Assembly (NCBI GenBank): GCA_964035775.1
Contig: OZ038314.1
Coordinates: forward strand, 3,663,371 to 3,727,370
DNA: 64,000 nt
Source: Osedax frankpressi
Lineage: Eukaryota; Annelida; Polychaeta; Sabellida; Siboglinidae
Reading direction: 5' to 3'
This document shows positions 26,875-40,405 of the stretch, piece after piece; the first letter of the stretch is position 1, and each line of letters starts with the position of its first letter. The translations under genes were made by a program, and so were the position numbers. The notes beneath the pieces were generated by a model. That model was not told where the DNA came from, did no database searches, and was given only the letters and a program-made list of their open reading frames with translations.

Positions 26875-27369
26875 AAATTAAATAACTATAAATTAAATAA
26901 CTATAAATTAAATAACTATAAATTAAATAACTATAAATTAAATAACTATAAATTAAATAACTATAAATTAAAAAACTATAAATTAAATAACTATAAATTA
27001 AATAACTATAAATTAAATAACTATAAATTAAATAACTATAAATTAAATAACTATAAATTAAATAACTATAAATTAAATAACTATAAATTAAATAACTATA
27101 AATTAAATAACTATAAATTAAATAACTATAAATTAAATAACTATAAATTAAATAACTATAAATTAAATAACTATAAATTAAATAACTATAAATTAAATAA
27201 CTATAAATTAAATAACTATAAATTAAATAACTATAAATTAAATAACTATAAATTAAATAACTATAAATTAAATAACTATAAATTAAATAACTATAAATTA
27301 AATAACTATAAATTAAATAACTATAAATTAAATAACTATAAATTAAATAACTATAAATTAAATAACTAT
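26875..27369. repeat. A-run 14, 33 monomers, no J at entry
   Basis: 495 bp. One unit reads AAATTAAAAAACTAT near 26965. C monomers switch straight to A monomers, without the U unit and 9-bp partial, which suggests an exchange breakpoint at 26874/26875. Confidence 0.94.
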
Positions 27370-27605
27370 AACTTAAATAAATATAATTTAATAACTATAA
27401 CTTAAATAACTAATACTTAAATAACTATAAATTAAATAACTATTAATTAAATAACTATAACTTAAATAAATATCACTTAAATAGCTATAATATAATAACT
27501 ATAACTTAAATAACTAAAACTTAAATAATTATAATATAATAACTATAAATTAAATAAATATATCTTAAATAACTATAACTTAAATAAATATTATATAATA
27601 ACTAT
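27370..27605. repeat. B core 14, 236 bp, TAATACTT variant
   Basis: Reads AACTAATACTTAAAT near 27411, shared only with core 15. No D motif follows. Confidence 0.93.
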
Positions 27606-28484
27606 AACTTAAATAACTATAACTTAAATAACTATAAATTAAATAACTATAACTTAAATAACTATAACTTAAATAACTATAACTTAAATAACTATAACTT
27701 AAATAACTATAACTTAAATAACTATAACTTAAATTAATATAACTTAAATAACTATAACTTAAATAACTATAAATTAAATAACTATAAATTAAATAACTAT
27801 AACTTAAATAACTATAACTTAAATAACTATAACTTAAATAACTATAAATTAAATAACTATAACTTAAATAACTATAACTTAAATAACTATAACTTAAATA
27901 ACTATTAATTAAATAACTATAACTTAAATAACTATAACTTAAATAACTATAACTTAAATAACTAAAACTTAAATAACTATAACTTAAATAACTATAACTT
28001 AAATAACTATTAATTAAATAACTATAACTTAAATAACTATAACTTAAATAACTATAACTTAAATAACTATAACTTAAATAACTATAACTTAAATAACTAT
28101 AACTTAAATAACTATAAATTAAATAACTATAACTTAAATAACTATAACTTAAATAACTATAACTTAAATAACTATAACTTAAATAACTATAACTTAAATA
28201 ACTATTAATTAAATAACTATAACTTAAATAACTATAACTTAAATAACTATAACTTAAATAACTATAACTTAAATAACTATAACTTAAATAACTATAACTT
28301 AAATAACTATAACTTAAATAACTATAACTTAAATAACTATAACTTAAATAACTATAACTTAAATAACTATAACTTAAATAACTATAACTTAAATAACTAT
28401 AACTTAAATAACTATAACTTAAATAACTATAACTTAAATAACTATAACTTAAATAACTATAATTTAAATAACTATAATAACTAT
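27606..28484. repeat. Mosaic stretch without D motif or C block
   Basis: C groups with A, paired A and T monomers. Rare AAATTAATATAACTT near 27733 and AACTAAAACTT near 27962. About 16 uniform C units then J (28461-28484). Confidence 0.92.
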
Positions 28485-29024
28485 AAATTAAATAACTATA
28501 AATTAAATAACTATAAATTAAATAACTATAAATTAAATAACTATAAATTAAATAACTATAAATTAAATAACTATAAATTAAATAACTATAAATTAAATAA
28601 CTATAAATTAAATAACTATAAATTAAATAACTATAAATTAAATAACTATAAATTAAATAACTATAAATTAAATAACTATAAATTAAATAACTATAAATTA
28701 AATAACTATAAATTAAATAACTATAAATTAAATAACTATAAATTAAATAACTATAAATTAAATAACTATAAATTAAATAACTATAAATTAAATAACTATA
28801 AATTAAATAACTATAAATTAAATAACTATAAATTAAATAACTATAAATTAAATAACTATAAATTAAATAACTATAAATTAAATAACTATAAATTAAATAA
28901 CTATAAATTAAATAACTATAAATTAAATAACTATAAATTAAATAACTATAAATTAAATAACTATAAATTAAATAACTATAAATTAAATAACTATAAATTA
29001 AATAACTATAAATTAAATAACTAT
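28485..29024. repeat. A-run 15, 36 A monomers
   Basis: 540 bp, second longest run; no variant seen. Confidence 0.95.
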
Positions 29025-29260
29025 AACTTAAATAAATATAATTTAATAACTATAACTTAAATAACTAATACTTAAATAACTATAAATTAAATAACTATTA
29101 ATTAAATAACTATAACTTAAATAAATATCACTTAAATAGCTATAATATAATAACTATAACTTAAATAACTAAAACTTAAATAATTATAATATAAAAACTA
29201 TAAATTAAATAAATATATCTTAAATAACTATAACTTAAATAAATATTATATAATAACTAT
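29025..29260. repeat. B core 15, 236 bp
   Basis: Shares AACTAATACTTAAAT with core 14, and has ATATAAAAACTATAAAT where the standard core has ATATAATAACTATAAAT. Confidence 0.93.
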
Positions 29261-29567
29261 AACTTAAATAACTATAACTTAAATAACTATAAATTAAATA
29301 ACTAAACTTAAATTACTATAACTTAAATTACTATTAATTAAATAACTATAACTTAAATAACTATAACTTAAATAACTATCACTTAAATAACTATAACTTA
29401 AATAACTATAAATTAAATAACTATAAATTAAATAACTATAACTTAAATAACTATAACTTAAATAACTATAACTTAAATAACTATAACTTAAATAACTATA
29501 ATTTAATAACTATTAATTAAATAACTATAACTTAAATAACTATAACTTAAATAACTATAACTTAAAT

Positions 29568-29677
29568 AACCATAAATGAAAAAACTATAAATTAAATAAC
29601 TATAACTTAAATAACTATAATTTAATAACTATAACTTAAATAACTATAACTTAACTAACGATAACTTAATTAACTAT
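29568..29677. repeat. C block 15, 110 bp
   Basis: Full form, followed by the triple D motif. Confidence 0.93.
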
Positions 29678-30405
29678 AACTTAAATAACTATAAATTAAA
29701 TAACTAAACTTAAATTACTATAACTTAAATTACTATAACTTAAATTACTATTAATTAAATAACTATAACTTAAATAACTATAACTTAAATAACTATAACT
29801 TAAATAACTATAACTTAAATAACTATAAATTAAATAACTATAAATTAAATAACTATAACTTAAATAACTATAACTTAAATAACTATAACTTAAATAACTA
29901 TAACTTAAATAACTATAACTTAAATAACTATTAATTAAATAACTATAACTTAAATAACTATAACTTAAATAACTATAACTTAAATAACTATAACTTAAAT
30001 AACTATTAATTAAATAACTATAACTTAAATAACTATAACTTAAATAACTATAACTTAAATAATAATAACTTAAATAACTATAACTTAAATAACTATAACT
30101 TAAATAACTATAACTTAAATAACTATAAATTAAATAACTATAACTTAAATAACTATAACTTAAATAACTATAACTTAAATAACTATAACTTAAATAACTA
30201 TAACTTAAATAACTATAACTTAAATAACTATTAATTAAATAACTATAACTTAAATAACTATAACTTAAATAACTATAACTTAAATAACTATAACTTAAAT
30301 AACTATAACTTAAATAACTATTAATTAAATAACTATAACATAAATAACTATAACTTAAATAACTATAACTTAAATAACTATAACTTAAATAACTATAACT
30401 TAAAT

Positions 30406-30470
30406 AACCATAAATGAAAAAACTATAAATTAAATAACTATAACTTAAATAACTATAATTTAATAACTAT
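30406..30470. repeat. C block 16, left 65 bp only
   Basis: The first four units are present, then C monomers; the CpG half is missing. Counterparts at 36383 and 42392. Confidence 0.91.
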
Positions 30471-30629
30471 AACTTAAATAACTATAACTTAAATAACTAT
30501 AACTTAAATAACTATAACTTAAATAACTATAACTTAAATAACTATTAATTAAATAACTATAACTTAAATAACTATAACTTAAATAACTATAACTTAAATA
30601 ACTATAACTTAAATAACTATAACTTAAAT

Positions 30630-30680
30630 AACCATAAATGAAAAAACTATAAATTAAATAACTATAACTTAAATAACTAT
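30630..30680. repeat. C block 17, left 51 bp only
   Basis: The first three units only, running straight into a D-motif approach. Counterparts at 36607 and 42616. Confidence 0.91.
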
Positions 30681-30913
30681 AAATTAAATAACTAAACTTA
30701 AATTACTATAACTTAAATTACTATTAATTAAATAACTATAAATTAAATAACTATAAATTAAATAACTATAACTTAAATAACTATAACTTAAATAACTATA
30801 ACTTAAATAACTATAACTTAAATAACTATTAATTAAATAACTATTAATTAAATAACTATAACTTAAATAACTATAACTTAAATAACTATAACTTAAATAA
30901 CTATAACTTAAAT

Positions 30914-31023
30914 AACCATAAATGAAAAAACTATAAATTAAATAACTATAACTTAAATAACTATAATTTAATAACTATAACTTAAATAACTATAACTTAA
31001 CTAACGATAACTTAATTAACTAT
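30914..31023. repeat. C block 18, 110 bp
   Basis: Full here. In the downstream 6-kb copies only its right end is left (36897 and 42906), so those copies lost its left part. Confidence 0.92.
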
Positions 31024-31751
31024 AACTTAAATAACTATAAATTAAATAACTAAACTTAAATTACTATAACTTAAATTACTATAACTTAAATTACTATTAA
31101 TTAAATAACTATAACTTAAATAACTATAACTTAAATAACTATAACTTAAATAACTATAACTTAAATAACTATAAATTAAATAACTATAAATTAAATAACT
31201 ATAACTTAAATAACTATAACTTAAATAACTATAACTTAAATAACTATAACTTAAATAACTATATCTTAAATAACTATTAATTAAATAACTATAACTTAAA
31301 TAACTATAACTTAAATAACTATAACTTAAATAACTATAACTTAAATAACTATTAATTAAATAACTATAACTTAAATAACTATAACTTAAATAACTATAAC
31401 TTAAATAATAATAACTTAAATAACTATAACTTAAATAACTATAACTTAAATAACTATAACTTAAATAACTATAAATTAAATAACTATAACTTAAATAACT
31501 ATAACTTAAATAACTATAACTTAAATAACTATAACTTAAATAACTATAACTTAAATAACTATAACTTAAATAACTATTAATTAAATAACTATAACTTAAA
31601 TAACTATAACTTAAATAACTATAACTTAAATAACTATAACTTAAATAACTATAACTTAAATAACTATTAATTAAATAACTATAACTTAAATAACTATAAC
31701 TTAAATAACTATAACTTAAATAACTATAACTTAAATAACTATAACTTAAAT

Positions 31752-31861
31752 AACCATAAATGAAAAAACTATAAATTAAATAACTATAACTTAAATAACT
31801 ATAATTTAATAACTATAACTTAAATAACTATAACTTAACTAACGATAACTTAATTAACTAT
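31752..31861. repeat. C block 19, 110 bp
   Basis: Full form followed by a D motif lacking the second AACTTAAATTACTAT, as at 37791 and 43800. Confidence 0.93.
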
Positions 31862-32184
31862 AACTTAAATAACTATAAATTAAATAACTAAACTTAAATT
31901 ACTATAACTTAAATAACTATTAATTAAATAACTATAACTTAAATAACTATAACTTAAATAACTATAACTTAAATAACTATAACTTAAATAACTATAACTT
32001 AAATAACTATAACTTAAATAACTATAACTTAAATAACTATAACTTAAATAACTATAACTTAAATAACTATAACTTAAATAACTATAACTTAAATAACTAT
32101 AACTTAAATAACTATAACTTAAATAACTATAACTTAAATAACTATAACTTAAATAACTATAATTTAAATAACTATAATAACTAT

Positions 32185-32544
32185 AAATTAAATAACTATA
32201 AATTAAATAACTATAAATTAAATAACTATAAATTAAATAACTATAAATTAAATAACTATAAATTAAATAACTATAAATTAAATAACTATAAATTAAATAA
32301 CTATAAATTAAATAACTATAAATTAAATAACTATAAATTAAATAACTATAAATTAAATAACTATAAATTAAATAACTATAAATTAAATAACTATAAATTA
32401 AATAACTATAAATTAAATAGCTATAAATTAAATAACTATAAATTAAATAACTATAAATTAAATAACTATAAATTAAATAACTATAAATTAAATAACTATA
32501 AATTAAATAACTATAAATTAAATAACTATAAATTAAATAACTAT
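32185..32544. repeat. A-run 16, 24 monomers, one AGCTAT
   Basis: 360 bp. One unit near 32410 reads AAATTAAATAGCTAT. Confidence 0.95.
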
Positions 32545-32780
32545 AACTTAAATAAATATAATTTAATAACTATAACTTAAATAACTATAACTTAAATAAC
32601 TATAAATTAAATAACTATTAATTAAATAACTATAACTTAAATAAATATCACTTAAATAGCTATAATATAATAACTATAACTTAAATAACTAAAACTTAAA
32701 TAATTATAATATAAAATCTATAAATTAAATAAATATATCTTAAATAACTATAACTTAAATAAATATTATATAATAACTAT
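32545..32780. repeat. B core 16, 236 bp, AAAATCTAT variant
   Basis: Reads ATATAAAATCTATAAAT near 32711, between the AAAAACTAT of core 15 and the AATATCTAT of cores 17 and 18. Confidence 0.93.
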
Positions 32781-33462
32781 AACTTAAATAACTATAACTT
32801 AAATAACTATAAATTAAATAACTAAACTTAAATTACTATAACTTAAATTACTATTAATTAAATAACTATAACTTAAATAACTATAACTTAAATAACTATA
32901 ACTTAAATAACTATAACTTAAATAACTATAAATTAAATAACTATAAATTAAATAACTATAACTTAAATAACTATAACTTAAATAACTATAACTTAAATAA
33001 CTATAACTTAAATAACTATAACTTAAATAACTATTAATTAAATAACTATAACTTAAATAACTATAACTTAAATAACTATAACTTAAATAACTATAACTTA
33101 AATAACTATAACTTAAATAACTATTAATTAAATAACTATAACTTAAATAACTATAACTTAAATAACTATAACTTAAATAACTATAACTTAAATAACTATA
33201 ACTTAAATAACTATAACTTAAATAACTATAAATTAAATAACTATAACTTAAATAACTATAACTTAAATAACTATAACTTAAATAACTATAACTTAAATAA
33301 CTATAACTTAAATAACTATTAATTAAATAACTATAACTTAAATAACTATAACTTAAATAACTATAACTTAAATAACTATAACTTAAATAACTATAACTTA
33401 AATAACTATAACTTAATAACTATAACTTAAATAACTATAACTTAAATAACTATAACTTAAAT

Positions 33463-33528
33463 AACCATAAATGAAAAAACTATAAATTAAATAACTATAA
33501 CTTAACTAACGATAACTTAATTAACTAT
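33463..33528. repeat. C block 20, short 66-bp form
   Basis: Short form, 683 bp after the end of its B core, against 684 bp in copies 2 and 3. Confidence 0.92.
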
Positions 33529-34316
33529 AACTTAAATAACTATAAATTAAATAACTAAACTTAAATTACTATAACTTAAATTACTATTAATTAAATAACT
33601 ATAACTTAAATAACTATAACTTAAATAACTATAACTTAAATAACTATAACTTAAATAACTATAAATTAAATAACTATAAATTAAATAACTATAACTTAAA
33701 TAACTATAACTTAAATAACTATAACTTAAATAACTATAACTTAAATAACTATAACTTAAATAACTATTAATTAAATAACTATAACTTAAATGACTATAAC
33801 TTAAATAACTATAACTTAAATAACTATAACTTAAATAACTATAACTTAAATAACTATAAATTAAATAACTATAACTTAAATAACTATAACTTAAATAACT
33901 ATAACTTAAATAACTATAACTTAAATAACTATTAATTAAATAACTATAACTTAAATAACTATAACTTAAATAACTATAACTTAAATAACTATAACTTAAA
34001 TAACTATAACTTAAATAACTATAACTTAAATAACTATAAATTAAATAACTATAACTTAAATAACTATAACTTAAATAACTATAACTTAAATAACTATAAC
34101 TTAAATAACTATAACTTAAATAACTATAAATTAAATAACTATAACTTAAATAACTATAACTTAAATAACTATAACTTAAATAACTATAATTTAAATAACT
34201 ATAACTTAAATAACTATTAATTAAATAACTATAACTTAAATAACTATAACTTAAATAACTATAACTTAAATAACTATAACTTAAATAACTATAACTTAAA
34301 TAACTATAACTTAAAT

Positions 34317-34426
34317 AACCATAAATGAAAAAACTATAAATTAAATAACTATAACTTAAATAACTATAATTTAATAACTATAACTTAAATAACTATAACT
34401 TAACTAACGATAACTTAATTAACTAT
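34317..34426. repeat. C block 21, 110 bp
   Basis: Full form; counterpart of C blocks 27 and 33. Confidence 0.93.
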
Positions 34427-36382
34427 AACTTAAATAACTATAAATTAAATAACTAAACTTAAATTACTATAACTTAAATTACTATTAATTAAATAACTAT
34501 AACTTAAATAACTATAACTTAAATAACTATAACTTAAATAACTATAACTTAAATAACTATAAATTAAATAACTATAAATTAAATAACTATAACTTAAATA
34601 ACTATAACTTAAATAACTATAATTTAAATAACTATAACTTAAATAACTATTAATTAAATAACTATAACTTAAATAACTATAACTTAAATAACTATAACTT
34701 AAATAACTATAACTTAAATAACTATAACTTAAATAACTATAACTTAAATAACTATAACTTAAATAACTATAACTTAAATAACTATAACTTAAATAACTAT
34801 AACTTAAATAACTATAACTTAAATAACTATAACTTAAATAACTATAATTTAAATAACTATAACTTAAATAACTATTAATTAAATAACTATAACTTAAATA
34901 ACTATAACTTAAATAACTATAACTTAAATAACTATAACTTAAATAACTATAACTTAAATAACTATAACTTAAATAACTATAACTTAAATAACTATAACTT
35001 AAATAACTATAACTTAAATAACTATAACTTAAATAACTATAACTTAAATAACTATAACTTAAATAACTATAAATTAAATAACTAAACTTAAATTACTATA
35101 ACTTAAATTACTATTAATTAAATAACTATAACTTAAATAACTATAACTTAAATAACTATAACTTAAATAACTATAACTTAAATAACTATAAATTAAATAA
35201 CTATAAATTAAATAACTATAACTTAAATAACTATAACTTAAATAACTATAACTTAAATAACTATAACTTAAATAACTATAACTTAAATAACTATTAATTA
35301 AATAACTATAACTTAAATAACTATAACTTAAATAACTATAACTTAAATAACTATAACTTAAATAACTATAACTTAAATAACTATTAATTAAATAACTACA
35401 ACTTAAATAACTATAACTTAAATAACTATAACTTAAATAACTATAACTTAAATAACTATAAATTAAATAACTATAAATTAAATAACTATAACTTAAATAA
35501 CTATAACTTAAATAACTATAACTTAAATAACTATAACTTAAATAACTATAACTTAAATAACTATAAATTAAATAACTAAACTTAAATTACTATAACTTAA
35601 ATAACTATAAATTAAATAACTATAACTTAAATAACTATAACTTAAATAACTATAACTTAAATAACTATAACTTAAATAACTATAACTTAAATAACTATTA
35701 ATTAAATAACTATAACTTAAATAACTATAAATTAAATAACTATAACTTAAATAACTATAACTTAAATAACTATAACTTAAATAACTATTAATTAAATAAC
35801 TATTAATTAAATAACTATAACTTAAATAACTATAACTTAAATAACTATAACTTAAATAACTATAACTTAAATAACTATAACTTAAATAACTATAAATTAA
35901 ATAACTATAACTTAAATAACTATAACTTAAATAACTATAACTTAAATAACTATAACTTAAATAACTATAACTTAAATAACTATTAATTAAATAACTATAA
36001 CTTAAATAACTATAACTTAAATAACTATAACTTAAATAATAATAACTTAAATAACTATAACTTAAATAACTATAACTTAAATAACTATAACTTAAATAAC
36101 TATAAATTAAATAACTATAACTTAAATAACTATAACTTAAATAACTATAACTTAAATAACTATAACTTAAATAACTATAATTTAAATAACTATAACTTAA
36201 ATAACTATTAATTAAATAACTATAACTTAAATAACTATAACTTAAATAACTATAACTTAAATAACTATAACTTAAATAACTATAACTTAAATAACTATTA
36301 ATTAAATAACTATAACTTAAATAACTATAACTTAAATAACTATAACTTAAATAACTATAACTTAAATAACTATAACTTAAAT

Positions 36383-36447
36383 AACCATAAATGAAAAAAC
36401 TATAAATTAAATAACTATAACTTAAATAACTATAATTTAATAACTAT
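36383..36447. repeat. C block 22, left 65 bp only
   Basis: Counterpart of 30406 (offset 5,977) and 42392 (offset 6,009). Confidence 0.91.
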
Positions 36448-36606
36448 AACTTAAATAACTATAACTTAAATAACTATAACTTAAATAACTATAACTTAAA
36501 TAACTATAACTTAAATAACTATTAATTAAATAACTATAACTTAAATAACTATAACTTAAATAACTATAACTTAAATAACTATAACTTAAATAACTATAAC
36601 TTAAAT

Positions 36607-36657
36607 AAACATAAATGAAAAAACTATAAATTAAATAACTATAACTTAAATAACTAT
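36607..36657. repeat. C block 23, left 51 bp, AAACAT variant
   Basis: Begins AAACATAAATGAAAA; the C-to-A change is shared with 42616 but not 30630, so it arose before the copy 1/copy 2 duplication and after the split from the upstream unit. Confidence 0.91.
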
Positions 36658-36896
36658 AAATTAAATAACTAAACTTAAATTACTATAACTTAAATTACTA
36701 TTAATTAAATAACTATAAATTAAATAACTATAAATTAAATAACTATAACTTAAATAACTATAACTTAAATAACTATAACTTAAATAACTATAACTTAAAT
36801 AACTATTAATTAAATAACTATTAATTAAATAACTATAACTTAAATAACTATAACTTAAATAACTATAACTTAAATAACTATAACTTAAATAACTAT

Positions 36897-36926
36897 AACT
36901 TAACTAACGATAACTTAATTAACTAT
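36897..36926. repeat. C block 24, right-end fragment
   Basis: The 30-bp CpG end only, followed by the triple D motif. Confidence 0.9.
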
Positions 36927-37654
36927 AACTTAAATAACTATAAATTAAATAACTAAACTTAAATTACTATAACTTAAATTACTATAACTTAAATTACTAT
37001 TAATTAAATAACTATAACTTAAATAACTATAACTTAAATAACTATAACTTAAATAACTATAACTTAAATAACTATAAATTAAATAACTATAAATTAAATA
37101 ACTATAACTTAAATAACTATAACTTAAATAACTATAACTTAAATAACTATAACTTAAATAACTATAACTTAAATAACTATTAATTAAATAACTATAACTT
37201 AAATAACTATAACTTAAATAACTATAACTTAAATAACTATAACTTAAATAACTATTAATTAAATAACTATAACTTAAATAACTATAACTTAAATAACTAT
37301 AACTTAAATAATAATAACTTAAATAACTATAACTTAAATAACTATAACTTAAATAACTATAACTTAAATAACTATAAATTAAATAACTATAACTTAAATA
37401 ACTATAACTTAAATAACTATAACTTAAATAACTATAACTTAAATAACTATAACTTAAATAACTATAACTTAAATAACTATTAATTAAATAACTATAACTT
37501 AAATAACTATAACTTAAATAACTATAACTTAAATAACTATAACTTAAATAACTATAACTTAAATAACTATTAATTAAATAACTATAACTTAAATAACTAT
37601 AACTTAAATAACTATAACTTAAATAACTATAACTTAAATAACTATAACTTAAAT

Positions 37655-37764
37655 AACCATAAATGAAAAAACTATAAATTAAATAACTATAACTTAAATA
37701 ACTATAATTTAATAACTATAACTTAAATAACTATAACTTAACTAACGATAACTTAATTAACTAT
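37655..37764. repeat. C block 25, 110 bp
   Basis: Full form; offset 5,903 from C block 19 and 6,009 from C block 31. Confidence 0.93.
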
Positions 37765-38087
37765 AACTTAAATAACTATAAATTAAATAACTAAACTTAA
37801 ATTACTATAACTTAAATAACTATTAATTAAATAACTATAACTTAAATAACTATAACTTAAATAACTATAACTTAAATAACTATAACTTAAATAACTATAA
37901 CTTAAATAACTATAACTTAAATAACTATAACTTAAATAACTATAACTTAAATAACTATAACTTAAATAACTATAACTTAAATAACTATAACTTAAATAAC
38001 TATAACTTAAATAACTATAACTTAAATAACTATAACTTAAATAACTATAACTTAAATAACTATAATTTAAATAACTATAATAACTAT

Positions 38088-38507
38088 AAATTAAATAACT
38101 ATAAATTAAATAACTATAAATTAAATAACTATAAATTAAATAACTATAAATTAAATAACTATAAATTAAATAACTATAAATTAAATAACTATAAATTAAA
38201 TAACTATAAATTAAATAACTATAAATTAAATAACTATAAATTAAATAACTATAAATTAAATAACTATAAATTAAATAACTATAAATTAAATAACTATAAA
38301 TTAAATAACTATAAATTAAATAACTATAAATTAAATAACTATAAATTAAATAACTATAAATTAAATAACTATAAATTAAATAACTATAAATTAAATAACT
38401 ATAAATTAAATAACTATAAATTAAATAACTATAAATTAAATAACTATAAATTAAATAACTATAAATTAAATAACTATAAATTAAATAACTATAAATTAAA
38501 TAACTAT
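38088..38507. repeat. A-run 17, 28 A monomers
   Basis: 420 bp; same length as its counterpart A-run 18, four units more than A-run 16. Confidence 0.95.
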
Positions 38508-38743
38508 AACTTAAATAAATATAATTTAATAACTATAACTTAAATAACTATAACTTAAATAACTATAAATTAAATAACTATTAATTAAATAACTATAACT
38601 TAAATAAATATCACTTAAATAGCTATAATATAATAACTATAACTTAAATAACTAAAACTTAAATAATTATAATATAATATCTATAAATTAAATAAATATA
38701 TCTTAAATAACTATAACTTAAATAAATATTATATAATAACTAT
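38508..38743. repeat. B core 17, 236 bp, AATATCTAT variant
   Basis: Reads ATATAATATCTATAAAT near 38671, shared with cores 18, 23, 25 and 28. Confidence 0.93.
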
Positions 38744-39426
38744 AACTTAAATAACTATAACTTAAATAACTATAAATTAAATAACTAAACTTAAATTACT
38801 ATAACTTAAATTACTATTAATTAAATAACTATAACTTAAATAACTATAACTTAAATAACTATAACTTAAATAACTATAACTTAAATAACTATAAATTAAA
38901 TAACTATAAATTAAATAACTATAACTTAAATAACTATAACTTAAATAACTATAACTTAAATAACTATAACTTAAATAACTATAACTTAAATAACTATTAA
39001 TTAAATAACTATAACTTAAATAACTATAACTTAAATAACTATAACTTAAATAACTATAACTTAAATAACTATAACTTAAATAACTATTAATTAAATAACT
39101 ATAACTTAAATAACTATAACTTAAATAACTATAACTTAAATAACTATAACTTAAATAACTATAACTTAAATAACTATAACTTAAATAACTATAAATTAAA
39201 TAACTATAACTTAAATAACTATAACTTAAATAACTATAACTTAAATAACTATAACTTAAATAACTATAACTTAAATAACTATTAATTAAATAACTATAAC
39301 TTAAATAACTATAACTTAAATAACTATAACTTAAATAACTATAACTTAAATAACTATAACTTAAATAACTATAACTTAAATAACTATAACTTAAATAACT
39401 ATAACTTAAATAACTATAACTTAAAT

Positions 39427-39492
39427 AACCATAAATGAAAAAACTATAAATTAAATAACTATAACTTAACTAACGATAACTTAATTAACTAT
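39427..39492. repeat. C block 26, short 66-bp form
   Basis: Counterpart of C blocks 20 and 32. Confidence 0.92.
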
Positions 39493-40295
39493 AACTTAAA
39501 TAACTATAAATTAAATAACTAAACTTAAATTACTATAACTTAAATTACTATTAATTAAATAACTATAACTTAAATAACTATAACTTAAATAACTATAACT
39601 TAAATAACTATAACTTAAATAACTATAAATTAAATAACTATAAATTAAATAACTATAACTTAAATAACTATAACTTAAATAACTATAACTTAAATAACTA
39701 TAACTTAAATAACTATAACTTAAATAACTATTAATTAAATAACTATAACTTAAATGACTATAACTTAAATAACTATAACTTAAATAACTATAACTTAAAT
39801 AACTATAACTTAAATAACTATAACTTAAATAACTATAAATTAAATAACTATAACTTAAATAACTATAACTTAAATAACTATAACTTAAATAACTATAACT
39901 TAAATAACTATTAATTAAATAACTATAACTTAAATAACTATAACTTAAATAACTATAACTTAAATAACTATAACTTAAATAACTATAACTTAAATAACTA
40001 TAACTTAAATAACTATAAATTAAATAACTATAACTTAAATAACTATAACTTAAATAACTATAACTTAAATAACTATAACTTAAATAACTATAACTTAAAT
40101 AACTATAAATTAAATAACTATAACTTAAATAACTATAACTTAAATAACTATAACTTAAATAACTATAATTTAAATAACTATAACTTAAATAACTATTAAT
40201 TAAATAACTATAACTTAAATAACTATAACTTAAATAACTATAACTTAAATAACTATAACTTAAATAACTATAACTTAAATAACTATAACTTAAAT

Positions 40296-40405
40296 AACCA
40301 TAAATGAAAAAACTATAAATTAAATAACTATAACTTAAATAACTATAATTTAATAACTATAACTTAAATAACTATAACTTAACTAACGATAACTTAATTA
40401 ACTAT
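40296..40405. repeat. C block 27, 110 bp
   Basis: Full form. The AA pair that follows in copies 1 and 3 is C plus A here, near 40540, a single-unit difference. Confidence 0.92.

Larger units (their letters stand above)
29261..32184. repeat. Mosaic stretch, upstream partial copy of 6-kb repeat
   Basis: D motifs near 29300, 29700, 30690, 31045 and 31885; those at 29700 and 31045 carry three AACTTAAATTACTAT units in a row, a private form also at 36956 and 42964. A shortened AAATAATAATAACTT marker is at 30058 and 31407. J at 32161-32184. Confidence 0.91.
32185..38087. repeat. 6-kb higher-order repeat, copy 1 (5,903 bp)
   Basis: Run from A-run 16 to the start of A-run 17. Offsets to copy 2 grow in explained steps: 5,903 at the A-run start, 5,963 after it (four fewer A monomers here), 5,964 after a one-base loss near 33416, 5,979 at C block 21 and 6,009 from about 35.4 kb on. 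Confidence 0.88.
32781..38087. repeat. Mosaic stretch of 6-kb copy 1
   Basis: D motifs near 32820, 33553, 34452, 35080, 35573, 36667, 36954 and 37788. Private markers: CTTAAATGACTAT near 33789, ACTACAACTT at 35399, AATAATAATAACTT near 36028 and 37310. U monomers occur inside the mosaic near 34190, 34621 and 34844. J at 38064-38087. Confidence 0.91.
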
